From assembly GCA_021234155.1 (NCBI GenBank), contig JAJEKV010000066.1, forward strand, positions 2,841,090 to 2,905,089: a stretch of DNA of 64,000 nt, read 5' to 3'. The position numbers and the translations under genes are program-made. Shown here piece by piece: positions 32,420 through 42,000 of the stretch. The notes beneath the pieces are model-generated. The model made no database searches, was not told where the DNA came from, and saw only the letters and a program-made list of their open reading frames with translations. This DNA is from Isoetes taiwanensis. Taxonomy: Eukaryota > Streptophyta > Lycopodiopsida > Isoetales > Isoetaceae. How positions within the stretch are numbered: the stretch's first letter is position 1; every line of letters starts with the position of its first letter.

Positions 32420-33060
32420 TTAGTAAAGAACGGAAGTCCGCCTCAGGAGGCATGGACAGTAATTATTATAAGCAAATTCCGCCAAATGTAGCCAATCAAC
32501 CCACCATCCCCGGCCGATAATTGATGAAGCATCGCAAATACCGCCAAGGGTTTGATTAGTGCGCCCACCGCCCATTGGTCTCGATGATGTCCGAAAAGAG
32601 AGCGAACATTCCACATGCAAGAGTTGCAATAGACGCTTCCAAAAACCGCAACAAATTGAGGGCCGCGTCACCCACAATATTATCCGTAAGCCATGGAGTC
32701 GAACCACCTCTCAAGCAAGAGAACCACCGGGGTTCACTAGAGAGATAGAAGTGTCGCAAGGAATGAAATGTGCCATCTTGGAAAAATGGTCAACAACAAC
32801 AAGGATGGCGCCATGGCCCCGGAGGATGGAAGCTCGACAATAAAATCCACCAAAATACTCTTCCAAGGACCGACCGAACCGGTAAAGGCTGAAGCAGCCC
32901 ATGAGGAAGATGCCTTGGAACCTTGGCTCGACAAAGAAATGTCACAGATCGAATAAAAGCTTCGGCAGAGCGATTAAGACCTGGCCACCAATACTCACTA
33001 ATAAGTTCAAGAGTCTTGGCTACCCAAAGTGTCCTACCGAGGTGAATCATGGCAAGCCCA
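32420..33060 (-). pseudogene. Integrase N-terminus and core
   Basis: Frame pieces cover the zinc-binding HHCC region (TLWVAKTLELISEYWWPGLN, then AEAFIRS), a linker AKVPRHLPHGLLQPLPV, and the core start VDFIVELPSSG, then ILVVVDHFSKMAHFIPCDTS (32711-33050). The first catalytic Asp (VDFI) is present. The KVPRH.PHGLLQPLP linker is especially typical of fungal chromovirus integrases. It catalyses cDNA insertion. Confidence 0.78.
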
Positions 33061-33269
33061 AGAACCCGAAGCCTAGAAGCACCATCCGCACATATAAAAG
33101 CCCATCACGGAAAGCAGAGTCCATCTCAACCTCAAAACGATCATAGTCCGATCCCATCCGGCCGAGAAGATGATGCAAATACCAATGTGTGAGAATACAT
33201 CTTGAGCCAATGGATCGGATGGCGTAGATGCTCGAATGCATCCAACAAGGTCAGATATCATGAGGCCTC

Positions 33270-33640
33270 TCAAACAAAGTGAGAGCCATAAGTTGGAACC
33301 GACAGCCCTAAAATAACCTCGCGGATTGTTGATCATATGCGGATCATCTAGTTTGGGCTCAAGGTAGGAGCGCCGACAAGGCATCAGTCGTCTTTGAGGG
33401 ATCCGTGACGGTACTTGATCACCAAATCAACTGATAATACTTGAGTATGCCACCGACCTCGCCGATGCTGAGCACTCGAAAGCATCATCGAAAATATTCG
33501 GAAATTTCAATGATCCGTAGATCGACCTTATAAGGAGATCCCTCCACCTCGAAAAAATCCACTATCGCCAACAACTCCTTGTCATAAATGGGATAGTTGA
33601 TTTCAGCAAAACAAACTTTCTTTGAATGATAGGCGATTGA
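33270..33640 (-). pseudogene. RNase H
   Basis: The minus strand gives NYPIYDKELLAIVDFFE at about 33,555-33,605, followed by EGSPYKV-like and further frameshifted pieces ending in a DALSALLP-like stretch near 33,375. 'YPiYDKELLAIV' is the conserved RNase H/connection sequence in Ty3 elements. It lies between RT and integrase. Confidence 0.7.
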
Positions 33641-33689
33641 TGCAATTCATGGTCATCCCCCCCGTGAGATCCCACCAAGCTCAAAATCG

Positions 33690-34520
33690 GCATCCGCTTC
33701 AACAACATATGGGCAAAGGATCTGCATGAGCAAGAACCGCACCGTGGTGAAAGCATGCTTCGTGGTAACAAAAGCAGATTCGCTTCTACATACCCATTCG
33801 AATGGCACGCCCTGACAAAGGAGGCGCGGTCAAAGGAAGGGCAATCCTCAATAATCCCGATGAAACGCCGATAGAAATTGGCAAACCCAAGAAAACACCA
33901 ACATCTCGAATCCGATGAAGGTGTTTGCCACCCGCAACAAGGTCACCTTTTCGTGATCCATAGAGACTCCATGTGGTGTGATGCGATAGCCAAGAACTCC
34001 ACATTATCCTGCTCGAATCGACACTTCTCAAGTTTGGCATATAATCCATGCTCACGGCTTTTGAAGGACCCGCCGAACATGTCTTTCATGTTTCTTCGAG
34101 AGTCTTAGAATAAATAAGGATATCATCCAAATAGATGATAACAAAAGTGTCTAAGAACTCTCTGAAAAACATCATTGGCCATATGGCCGGAATATCACTG
34201 AGCATTGGTAAGTCCAAACGCATAACGTGTACTCAAAATGGCCATACCGAAAATACGAAAGGTCGCTTTTCCACTCATCACCCTCCCCGATCCTAATAAG
34301 ATTATAGGCACCCCAAGATCAATCTTCGTGAAAATAATGCGCACCTTGAAGTCGCCCCAACAACTCGATCGAGGAAGCGGATACCGATTCGGCACCGCGA
34401 TTTTGTTGAGGCCGCGATAATCAATGACCAGCCGAACTAATCATCCTTCTTTTGACAAAGAAGATAGGCGCCCAAAATAGGGACCGAATGCCGAATGAAG
34501 CCAAGGCTAGATTCTCCTCA
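33690..34520 (-). pseudogene. Reverse transcriptase with intact YLDD
   Basis: Ordered motifs on the minus strand: GAPIFFVK, VIDYRGLNKIAVPNRYPLPR (34,373-34,432), FTKIDLG, AYNLIRI, GDEWK, YGHFEY, FGLTNAQ (34195-34395), the active site FVIIYLDDILIYSKTLEEHE (YLDD at 34,122-34,133), then KCRFEQDNVEFLGY and EADAD-like sequence toward 33,690. Catalytic Asp residues are present. Frames shift between blocks. 'AYNLIRI...GDEWK' is characteristic of fungal and vertebrate chromovirus RTs. Confidence 0.82.
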
Positions 34521-34639
34521 ATATGATCCCGCAAAACCTTCAACTCAAAGCCAGAGATAGACCATATATCTGGACCATATGGCGCGCCCCCCGCTACAAA
34601 TCAATAGGACAATCATATGAATGATGCTCTCGAGTTTAC

Positions 34640-36228
34640 ATGGGGCCTTGACTTTGTCAAACACATCGAGAAATCGCCATATTTATCCGGGAGCATTGAG
34701 CAGTTTTCGATGGTGTCGAAGCTAGCCGACGGATGAACCCGGATTGCAAATACCGAACTTGATCTTGTCTTCTAGATTTATCGAACTCGCAAGAGAAATC
34801 TTCGAGATATGAAACTGAGGGCATGAAGAAGCCTCTACAAAAGCAGGAGCAGAACATGAGCAGAAATGAACGGAGCAGGAGCAATTGGAACATGAACTGA
34901 GCATGAACTGATCAAGAACCGAGCAAAAACATGGACTGGATCAAGAACTGGAGTAGGAACATGGACTGAGCAAGAACCGGAGCAGAACATGGACCGGAGC
35001 AAGAACCAGAGCAGCAGCAGAAACCGAACCGAGCAAGAGCAGAACCGAGCCGGAGCCGGGACATCATCAAGAACATCATCGAATTTGGGGCATGAGCCGA
35101 GCAGAGGCAAGAGGCGATCGTAACATGGAAACAGCAAGGACGGAGTCAGGGCCCACGATACCGCACGGATCGAAGTCAATGTTGGTGTAGAGACCTGATC
35201 CGCAGATGAACCGAACTAGAGCTAGAACCAAAGAAATCGAAATGATCTAGTACGCCAATCAATCATGGTTATGTAGCTCGAGCCGTGGCACTCCCAAGAC
35301 TATTGGCGATGAGGGCTAGTAATGAGATTGAAGGAAATACTACAAGAAACTCCCTCAACAAAATCCTCAAGAGGCGCAGACATTCCGTGGATCGCACCGG
35401 AGGAGATCTTCGCCCATCAATCACTTCACGTAAGGTGATGCTCAACCTTAAAACAAGCATTTGCACCACAATCAAGTTGCCAACACTTGCCAACAACTTG
35501 CAATATAGGGATGAAGAATGCCTTGTCAACCTTTATCCGATAGAATTTCAATGATATAGGATGAAGAATGCCTTGTCAAGACCTTTATCCATCCAGAATA
35601 AACATGTCCAAAATGTGGAAGGAGTTCCGAATCGCCGAAAAGGAGGTCCCGACCGACGAGACACCCTACTACTCTGACCGCCCGCCTCGGATTCACGCTC
35701 AAAGAGCCGATTATCACATCAATTGGATGCGCTTCCGCCCCAGATCTTCCATAGACAACAACATCCACATCCTCACAACCCCTTCGAAAAATCTATGGCC
35801 ATCATCCCCTACCATACTTGAACAAGCCGTTGGACCTCCGGACGCAATAACGCCTAGAAACCTCCTCCATAGATATAAAAAACATCACCAAATACGAACA
35901 CGATGTCATTTGACATCGGTAAACGCAAAGAAAATCTTGTAACATCGAGGCCTTTTCTCCAAAAAAAAAACCAACTTAGGATCAAGAGAACCAATCAGCC
36001 CAACTTGTTCCCGGCAAGAACCGGATCACAAGCCCGACCCATCTAAAACCCGAGCTTGGACAAAAATTCTCATGAACCTAATCCGTAACTAGAAGCGCAT
36101 TCATGTGAAGAACAAGAAATTGTCCAATAATACTTGAACGGAAAATACGCCAAACCTCCTCCATAAATAAAAATCACCAAATAAGGAAATAAAATGCTTA
36201 GGATCAAGATCAAGAAAGAATCTCAAAC
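34640..36228 (-). pseudogene. Degraded gag/protease region
   Basis: The region between the RT and the 5' LTR should hold gag and protease. Minus-strand frames (34657-34893, 35269-35529, 35526-35768) lack a zinc knuckle or a DSG/DTG that I can identify. It contains the minisatellite at 34,845-35,065 and A-rich DNA from 35,940 to the LTR. A tRNA type for the PBS could not be assigned. Confidence 0.35.
34845..35065. repeat. Minisatellite inside Ty3 element
   Basis: About eleven degenerate copies of a unit of about 20 bp resembling GAGCAAGAACATGGACTG (variants GAGCAGGAGCA, GATCAAGAACCGA, GAGCAAAAACATGGAC). It lies between the expected protease and RT. Open frames across it (Ser/Cys/Val-rich on the minus strand) are low-complexity readouts. 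Confidence 0.7.
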
Positions 36229-36386
36229 CGGGCATGAACCTAAACAAGAATCAAGAGTAAAATGGGAGGAAATAATGCAAGATCGCAAAGAACTGAATAT
36301 GAAACAGGAATCAAGAGTACAATGGCCTAGAAGGCTCAAGACCGAAGGCATTGAACCGAATGGTTTGACAAGAAGGAGGTGCCTCC

Positions 36387-36394
36387 TTATATAT
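36387..36394 (-). promoter_or_regulatory. TATA box of 5' LTR
   Basis: TATATAAG on the minus strand in TAGATATATAAGGAGGC. It is about 70 bp from the heat-shock element at 36,465-36,487 and would drive genomic RNA from the 5' LTR. Confidence 0.6.
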
Positions 36395-36464
36395 CTAGAC
36401 CAACGGTTAGGATCATGCCACCCAATGGATGAGATCGCGCCATGTGTCACAAGATGCATTTAGG

Positions 36465-36487
36465 TTCTAGAACATTCTAGAACCTTC
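36465..36487. promoter_or_regulatory. Perfect five-unit heat-shock element in 5' LTR
   Basis: The same alternating TTC-GAA-TTC-GAA-TTC array with 2-bp spacers as in the 3' LTR, identical through all five units although flanking LTR bases differ. It lies upstream of the TATA box in the element's transcriptional direction. Confidence 0.8.
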
Positions 36488-36538
36488 TCGAGATAGCCCC
36501 AATATGAGGAAGACGGAAGAAATGTTTCAACAAATATT

Positions 36539-36610
36539 GGTAGGTGACTTTGGCAGTGGTGCTCTCGAACCGAAGGTTGCGAAGTTCAAACCCCGTCTTG
36601 TGCAACTACC
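36539..36610 (+). ncRNA. tRNA-like (Pol III box) segment in 5' LTR
   Basis: Counterpart of 31607-31681. The A-box match is stronger here (TGGCAGTGGTGC, 36,551-36,562) and the B-box AGTTCAAACC is at 36,583-36,592. Confidence 0.45.
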
Positions 36611-37430
36611 CCTTTGCATCCGCAGGACGCCCATCTTTGTACATAGGAGTATAATGTTCGTATGATACGAATATCCATATGGTCGCCACATTATGTAGCT
36701 TATCATTACATTGATATTGTTTATTTTGTGGTGTGATAAATGTGGTTGGAAGGTGTTTCTACATTGGAGGAGTTAGGTTTCAATGATGGTTTTCTAAGAG
36801 GCGTTTATGAGCATGGTATGGTATTGCCAATGTCACCTTTGATGTTTTTTGGTCTTCTTAACAAGTAACTTATTTATCTATTTGTTTCAACACATGAGCC
36901 ATCAACACATGAGCCATGTTGTTATATTTATCATGCTAGTGAGAACAATCAGCTATTCAATAAGCGAAAAACATGTATTATAGCCATGCAATGAGTGTAA
37001 GGTCCAATCATAGTGGTGCAGCCCTCGAGAGAAATCTAAATACTAGATGTAAGAAATTTCCAAAACAAAATCACGACTATAAGTTGTAAAGATAAAGAGG
37101 TAGGGTCTCATACAAGAACGTAAGGCCCACTCCACATTAGTTCCAAGCAACAAGGGAACTAATCCACCAAGAAGTGCTTCATATACCACCCTTTTCTACC
37201 AAATTAAAACACATCTTACCCTACCTCAGTGCATCTTACGCCTCCTCTATGGTCGCTATACAAGAGCAATAGGGGACCAACCGGCCATAGGTGACCACTC
37301 CTTCAAATGCCAACAAGATTTTGTCTTCCTTGCTGCTCAAGGGCCCAAATTTTGAGCAAAATGACCATCTAACAAAAGTTCTAAGGCTTTCCATCCGCCA
37401 AGAACTTATAATTTTATTTTGGTAATAGCT

Positions 37431-37490
37431 TGAGGGTTAGAGCTCTAGTTGGCTTTCATTCGCCACAAAGTTCAAATACCATCGACTACC
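37431..37490 (+). ncRNA. tRNA-derived SINE-like segment, copy 2
   Basis: It has AATAGCTTGAGGGTTAGAGC (A-box) and AGTTCAAATACC (B-box), spaced as in copy 1 and followed by ATCGACTACCCATGGATGGG. Copy 3 at 59,879 is nearly identical. Confidence 0.55.
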
Positions 37491-38317
37491 CATGGATGGG
37501 CAAAAAGTAGTTACAACCTTAATCAGCCAAATTATAATTATATTCTTTTGTTTCTCACATAATAATTGTTTGCCTAGTAGACTCTTATATATGCATTTTC
37601 CTTTTTGCTTTCCTTAGTAAAATTAGACTCTTTATTTCTCTTCTAAAAATCTCTTCTAAAAAATTGTTTGCCGTTTAAACTCTTTGTATACACATTTTCC
37701 TTTTTTACTTTCCTTAGTAAAATAAGTGTTGATCTTTTTTTAACATGATGTCATTTTTTGAATAACTTCAGCAAGAACCTGCAAGTTACCGTTTTATTGA
37801 TGGGGAGCCCAACAAACTTCATGTTGCCAAAAGTAGTGCAAAAGCTTAAATTCATCGCCAAATATATGAAGAAAGAGAAAGTCGTTGGCACCAAGGAATA
37901 TAAACCATGGCTATATGGTAAAGCAGCTTGAATGCATATGTTTTTCTAAATATAAAGAGATTATATTTCCAGATAGATAATTAATTGTATAGGGGAAGTA
38001 TGACATAATCATCTGAATAGAATGGCATATACCAAAGCAAGCGCTTATAGATTACTATAACTGAAATGTCTTAGTCAACCTCATGCATGACACAAGAGTC
38101 ATCATAGGTAGACACCTAACCCAGGAGCTTGAACTGATGCCATTAGAACTTAGTTCAACAATAGATAAAGGTTGAAGAATTAATAATAGCTTCCCAAAGC
38201 CTCCGAGGCATATGTAATTAGGGTAGTAAGACCCTTCCCCAAATGTATACAAGAAGGATCTCTTTTCAAAGATACCTCGCAAACTCTTAAAGGAAACATA
38301 GAACATGAGATCACTCT

Positions 38318-38332
38318 TGCCGAGATGGAAGT
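38318..38332. other. Empty LINE target site
   Basis: TGCCGAGATGGAAGT runs uninterrupted between the two sequences that flank the LINE in copies 1, 3 and 4. There the LINE is bracketed by CGA-(A)TGA-GAAGT-like and GAGATGGAAGT. This is the unoccupied allele of the same target inside the composite repeat. Confidence 0.75.
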
Positions 38333-38353
38333 TCTATGGTGAAGCTACTAATA

Positions 38354-38354
<1 letters not shown>

Positions 38355-38399
<45 letters not shown>

Positions 38400-38422
38400 C
38401 TATGATGATGATGATGATGATG

Positions 38423-38457
<35 letters not shown>

Positions 38458-38458
38458 C
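38355..38458. repeat. GAT microsatellite
   Basis: (GAT)n of about 100 bp with one GACTAT and one GTGATG interruption. Unlike the copies at 30.8 and 53.6 kb there is no inverted (ATC)n half. Confidence 0.95.
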
Positions 38459-38500
38459 ATCTTAACATATATAAAGATTATAGGGGTTCGCAATATTAAG

Positions 38501-38870
38501 ACACGAGTGAGTTGATGGCAGGACTTGACAAAAATCCCCCTTAAGGCCTTCGCTCCCAACTTCTTCCTCCTTTGGGGTCTCAGAGTCCCAACCCCGCACT
38601 CCTGATGCCCTCGCTTTGAGATCCCGGGCCAAAAGAAGTTTGTTTTGAGACAATGCATGGGAGGATCCGTAAATCCCAAGCAGACGCTGACAAATCCAAA
38701 ATTCCCATATGATAATGGCAAAGCGTGAGTCATGGTTTTGAAGAATGGCCTTTCAAAGAGCCTTCAAGCTCTCTCCTTTTTGTGCCCCATTCCCACCAAC
38801 CGAGCAATGTAGTGTGGTGTGTGGTCACATGTCCAAATTTTGGATGTCGCCTAGTGGCGCGACATTAAAA
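38501..38870. other. Unrecognised DNA
   Basis: A GC-richer patch with a minus-strand frame (within 38311-38733) containing CLKTNFFWPGISKRG; no domain recognised. No RNA gene seen. Confidence 0.3.
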
Positions 38871-38871
38871 A

Positions 38872-38915
38872 TACTATCTATCTATTCATCTATCTATCTA
38901 TCTATCTATCTATCA

Positions 38916-38958
<43 letters not shown>

Positions 38959-38975
38959 TTCTATCTATCTATCTC
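38872..38975. repeat. TATC (CTAT) microsatellite
   Basis: About 25 copies of CTAT with a few interruptions (CATCTAT, CATATCTAT, TTTCTAT). The open frame of repeated SIYLSIYL is only this tract. Confidence 0.95.
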
Positions 38976-40890
38976 GCTTTCAACATTAAATAATCATAGT
39001 ATGAAATAGCATACATCATGTTAATCATTATTTGATAATATACGTGAGATGATGACTTAAGCTAAGACAACAATCCACAACAACAAAAAGAGGGGGGAGG
39101 GGGGTTAAAACCACCTTCATTTTTCATTATTAGACAATCACACTCTGTCGATAAACAATAGGCATAGCAAATTCCAATATAAACCCTAGCTTATCTATCT
39201 ATCCATGCTATTCTTCTACGGGTTCTTTTTAGACATACATAATATGGAATTCCAAACAAAACAATGGACCTTTTTGGTGGCTTTTGAAATGTTTAGGAAG
39301 TTCATGGGTACGATGGAAGCTCAAAAGTTATTTGGTAAGGTGGTGTTATTATTTTGGCACAAGTGGTGATGTCTTATGCATATATCAACTCCTCTATGAC
39401 CTCCTTCTGGCCGACTCCAATATAGTATTCTTGATTAAGTTTTATCTTCAACAGCCATGGTTATCTTAGACTTTGTTAACTGCTAAAGCATGAACCTGCA
39501 TCACATCCGATGCTATGTGTTGCAAGTGATTTAGTGAGGTTTACTTTGAAACCATTTTCCATTTCACACAAATTCCTTAAATATTAGGTGTCTTCTCATA
39601 CTTGTATCTTTCACACCATTCCAAATGAGACATTATCCGAACTAAAGAAATGTTCGCTAGTAATAAATTTTGTTGTTTTATTATTATTATTAATAAATCG
39701 AAAGCTTCATGAGGACCAAAAGTATGAGCTACTGTGAGCTCAAAAGCTCAATCAAGAATTTACTAGAAGCAAGCTTCGCATAACCAATCCCACCAAGATA
39801 GCGTGGTCATTTTGGCCGCTTTCTTCGTATAAAAAGTTGTTAGGTAAAATGCATATTGAGTATAGGATATTTAAAACTATTGGGCATATGCACGCATTTC
39901 ACAATTGATGAGGTAATCAAAGAGGGGACAGGCCAATACTATATCACCATATTCTTTGAATGATAACAAAGAGAAAGGTGCTTCCTAATGGGGACACTCT
40001 GGCGGAAATCCACCCAGATTAGAATAAAATGGAACTAGATTCCAATTACCTATTACGAGTTGTTTCTTTTTCTTTAATCTAACACAATTTTGAGAATTTT
40101 AAGCTTATTTAACTTGCTCAAACTCCTCGGTTTTTTTCACCGCATCTTTAAGCTCAAGTATCCCGCCATGCGCTTCCGCATTTCAAAGACAAGCTTGGTA
40201 CCAGAAGAACGTAGCGAACAAGATTACTTAATATACTATTATTTTCTCGTTGTATACTAATACAACCATGTAGCACAACAGCATATCATATGTACTATTA
40301 CTCTTTATGAATCATCATCAAGATGCACTCCATGCATCCTCTAATGAACAAATCCTATAATTCTCAATAAAGGGTTGGATTAAGCAACCTAAGGATCGTG
40401 ATAATCGATTTGTAGCAATAATAGTCACCTTCCGCCTTTATAAGTATATTCACTCCAAGCCCTTAGTTGGGACATGTCAGTAAGATCATGGGTAATACAA
40501 AACCATGCTTCAAAAACACCTCTTTTTACGCAGTATATAACATAAAATGTAAGTGAGCATTTTGAAACATAAAGTATGCTCCAGTCAGATGGAAAGAAGG
40601 AGGTGCCTCTAACAAAGACATCAATCCCGTAGATCCGCCAAAACAATCCAAATGCTAAAATTCGCAATACCTGAAAGGCCAACTGCCTAGTCAATTAAAA
40701 ATAGCATAAACTCAATCCAAATTTGTTTTGTATTGAATGTATTAAAACCCAATAAGCACCCCGACATGCAGGCACCATTTCACTGCAATCACCCAGTCTG
40801 CTAAATGCCCAAAGGATCAAAGCCTTCACCTGGCTTAGTACAGTGTAACAATCTCCTATCCAACAAGTGAGAGAGAAACATAAAAATAAG
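38976..40890. other. AT-rich DNA, no gene recognised
   Basis: Short frames only (39284-39469 plus; 40425-40694 minus). No family recognised, and no terminal repeats found. Confidence 0.35.
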
Positions 40891-40894
40891 TGCC

Positions 40895-42000
40895 CCTGAG
40901 TGTAAGGTCCAATCATAGTGGTGCAAATCCCTTCAAAGAGAATCTAAATCATTAGATGCTTAAACACGTTCGAAAAATTATTGTTAAAGACCTAACATCA
41001 ATTTCCATTTATACCCACAAAGAATCTATATAAAGAGGTAGTCTCTGCACTACAACAAAGGCTCATCTACCAAGCATTAGTTCCTAAAACAAGGAACCAT
41101 CCACCTCAAGGAGTCTAGTATACCATTTCAACAAATTGAAAACACATCTTACCCCAAGTACCCAGTAGCTTGGTGAAAGAACCACACAAAAAAGTGGTAA
41201 AGGAGAATCTATCCTGGGTGTAAGGTTGTGGTATGTCATGTCCTATATAATTTCGCAAGTGAATGCCAAAAAATCTCTTCTTCTTCATACCATACGCAGA
41301 GCAATATGGGACCTACCGGCCAAGAATCATGAATCTTTTTAATATGATGTCATTTTTTCAATAATAAATTTAAAATAACGCTATTGTTCTTATTCATGGG
41401 GAGCTTCCAACAATCCATGTCGCCAAAATGCGCTTCAAATCTCACCAAAACAGGGCGGAAGAAAGAGAAAGCCTTTGATGAAAAACGTTAAATATAAACT
41501 GCCATAAAACTATTGAACGCCATACTTTCAAATAAAATAGTTTATCTTGACAGATAATTAATTGTATGGAAGTATGACATAATCATCTCATTAGAAATGG
41601 CTTCAGACCCGCCAGCACCAAGTAGATTACCATTATGAAACCCAATTTCTTAACTCAAATCCTACCCATACAAGGAAATGCAAGTATATACCCAAACCAA
41701 GAACCCATTGCACCCAGTTCAATAAGAGATAAGGTTGAAGAATTAATTCATACGCTTCCTCAGAGCCTCCTGAGGTATATGAGGGCATCCTCCGAAATAT
41801 AGCCCATGAGCACACTTCAAAGCGATACCCCCAAACCCCAAAGGATAAGAAACGAAATGGAGACACCTCATCCAAATGGAAGTCTCATGGTAGTTAACAC
41901 GTGCACCGAACAATTCTAAGCAAAAGAGAGTTAACATGATGTCAAAATAGACTGACCAACCTATTTGATTAGCAATTGTTGAAGAAAAATATTTAAAGTA
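40895..42000. repeat. Diverged fragment of composite repeat
   Basis: It shares landmarks with the composite unit: GTGTAAGGTCCAATCATAGT (40,899), AATATGATGTCATTTTTTCA (41,340), CCATGTCGCCAAAATGC (41,416), AATTAATTGTATGG with AGTATGACATAATC (41,557) and AAGGTTGAAGAATTAAT (41,730). It is more diverged than the other copies and lacks the LINE. Confidence 0.6.

Larger units (their letters stand above)
36229..36690 (-). repeat. 5' LTR of second Ty3 element
   Basis: 462 bp. The right edge is GGTCGCCACA, followed by the TTATG duplication. The left edge is GGCATGAACC, where TGTCATGAACC is expected. It is shorter than the 3' LTR through loss of the AAAATACG-rich stretch. It carries the same heat-shock element, TATA box and tRNA-like segment. 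Confidence 0.85.
31240..36695 (-). mobile_element. Fungal/vertebrate-type Ty3 chromovirus, complete LTRs and TSD
   Basis: A 5.45-kb minus-strand element (31,245-36,690) flanked by the 5-bp duplication TTATG (31,240-31,244 and 36,691-36,695) within composite repeat copy 1. 5' to 3' on the minus strand: 5' LTR (36690-36229), degraded gag/protease with a minisatellite, RT (YLDD), RNase H, integrase (HHCC, core, GPY), chromodomain, PPT and 3' LTR (31774-31245). Sequence signatures (NKIAVPNRYPLPR, KVPRHLPHGLLQPLPV, LYYFVDWEGY) match fungal and vertebrate chromoviruses better than the usual angiosperm clades, from memory of those families. Frames are broken, but structure and both LTRs are preserved. 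Confidence 0.82.
36691..38500 (-). repeat. Composite repeat: end of copy 1 and copy 2 (LINE-free)
   Basis: 36,691-36,890 completes copy 1 after the Ty3 insertion. Copy 2 then follows: CACATGAGCC...TTATCATGCTAG (36,890-36,950), the SINE-like segment, the conserved block at 37,770-38,300, the empty LINE target (38,318-38,332), a (GAT)n tract and AACATATATAAAGATTATAG (38,465). It lacks the LINE and the AT-rich left part found in the other copies. Confidence 0.7.

Noticed and set aside
34835-35179. 114-residue Cys/Ser/Val-rich minus-strand ORF as a secreted peptide
   Set aside because: It is generated by the minisatellite at 34,845-35,065.
38745-38993. 82-residue frame with SIYLSIYL repeats
   Set aside because: Direct readout of the (CTAT)n microsatellite.
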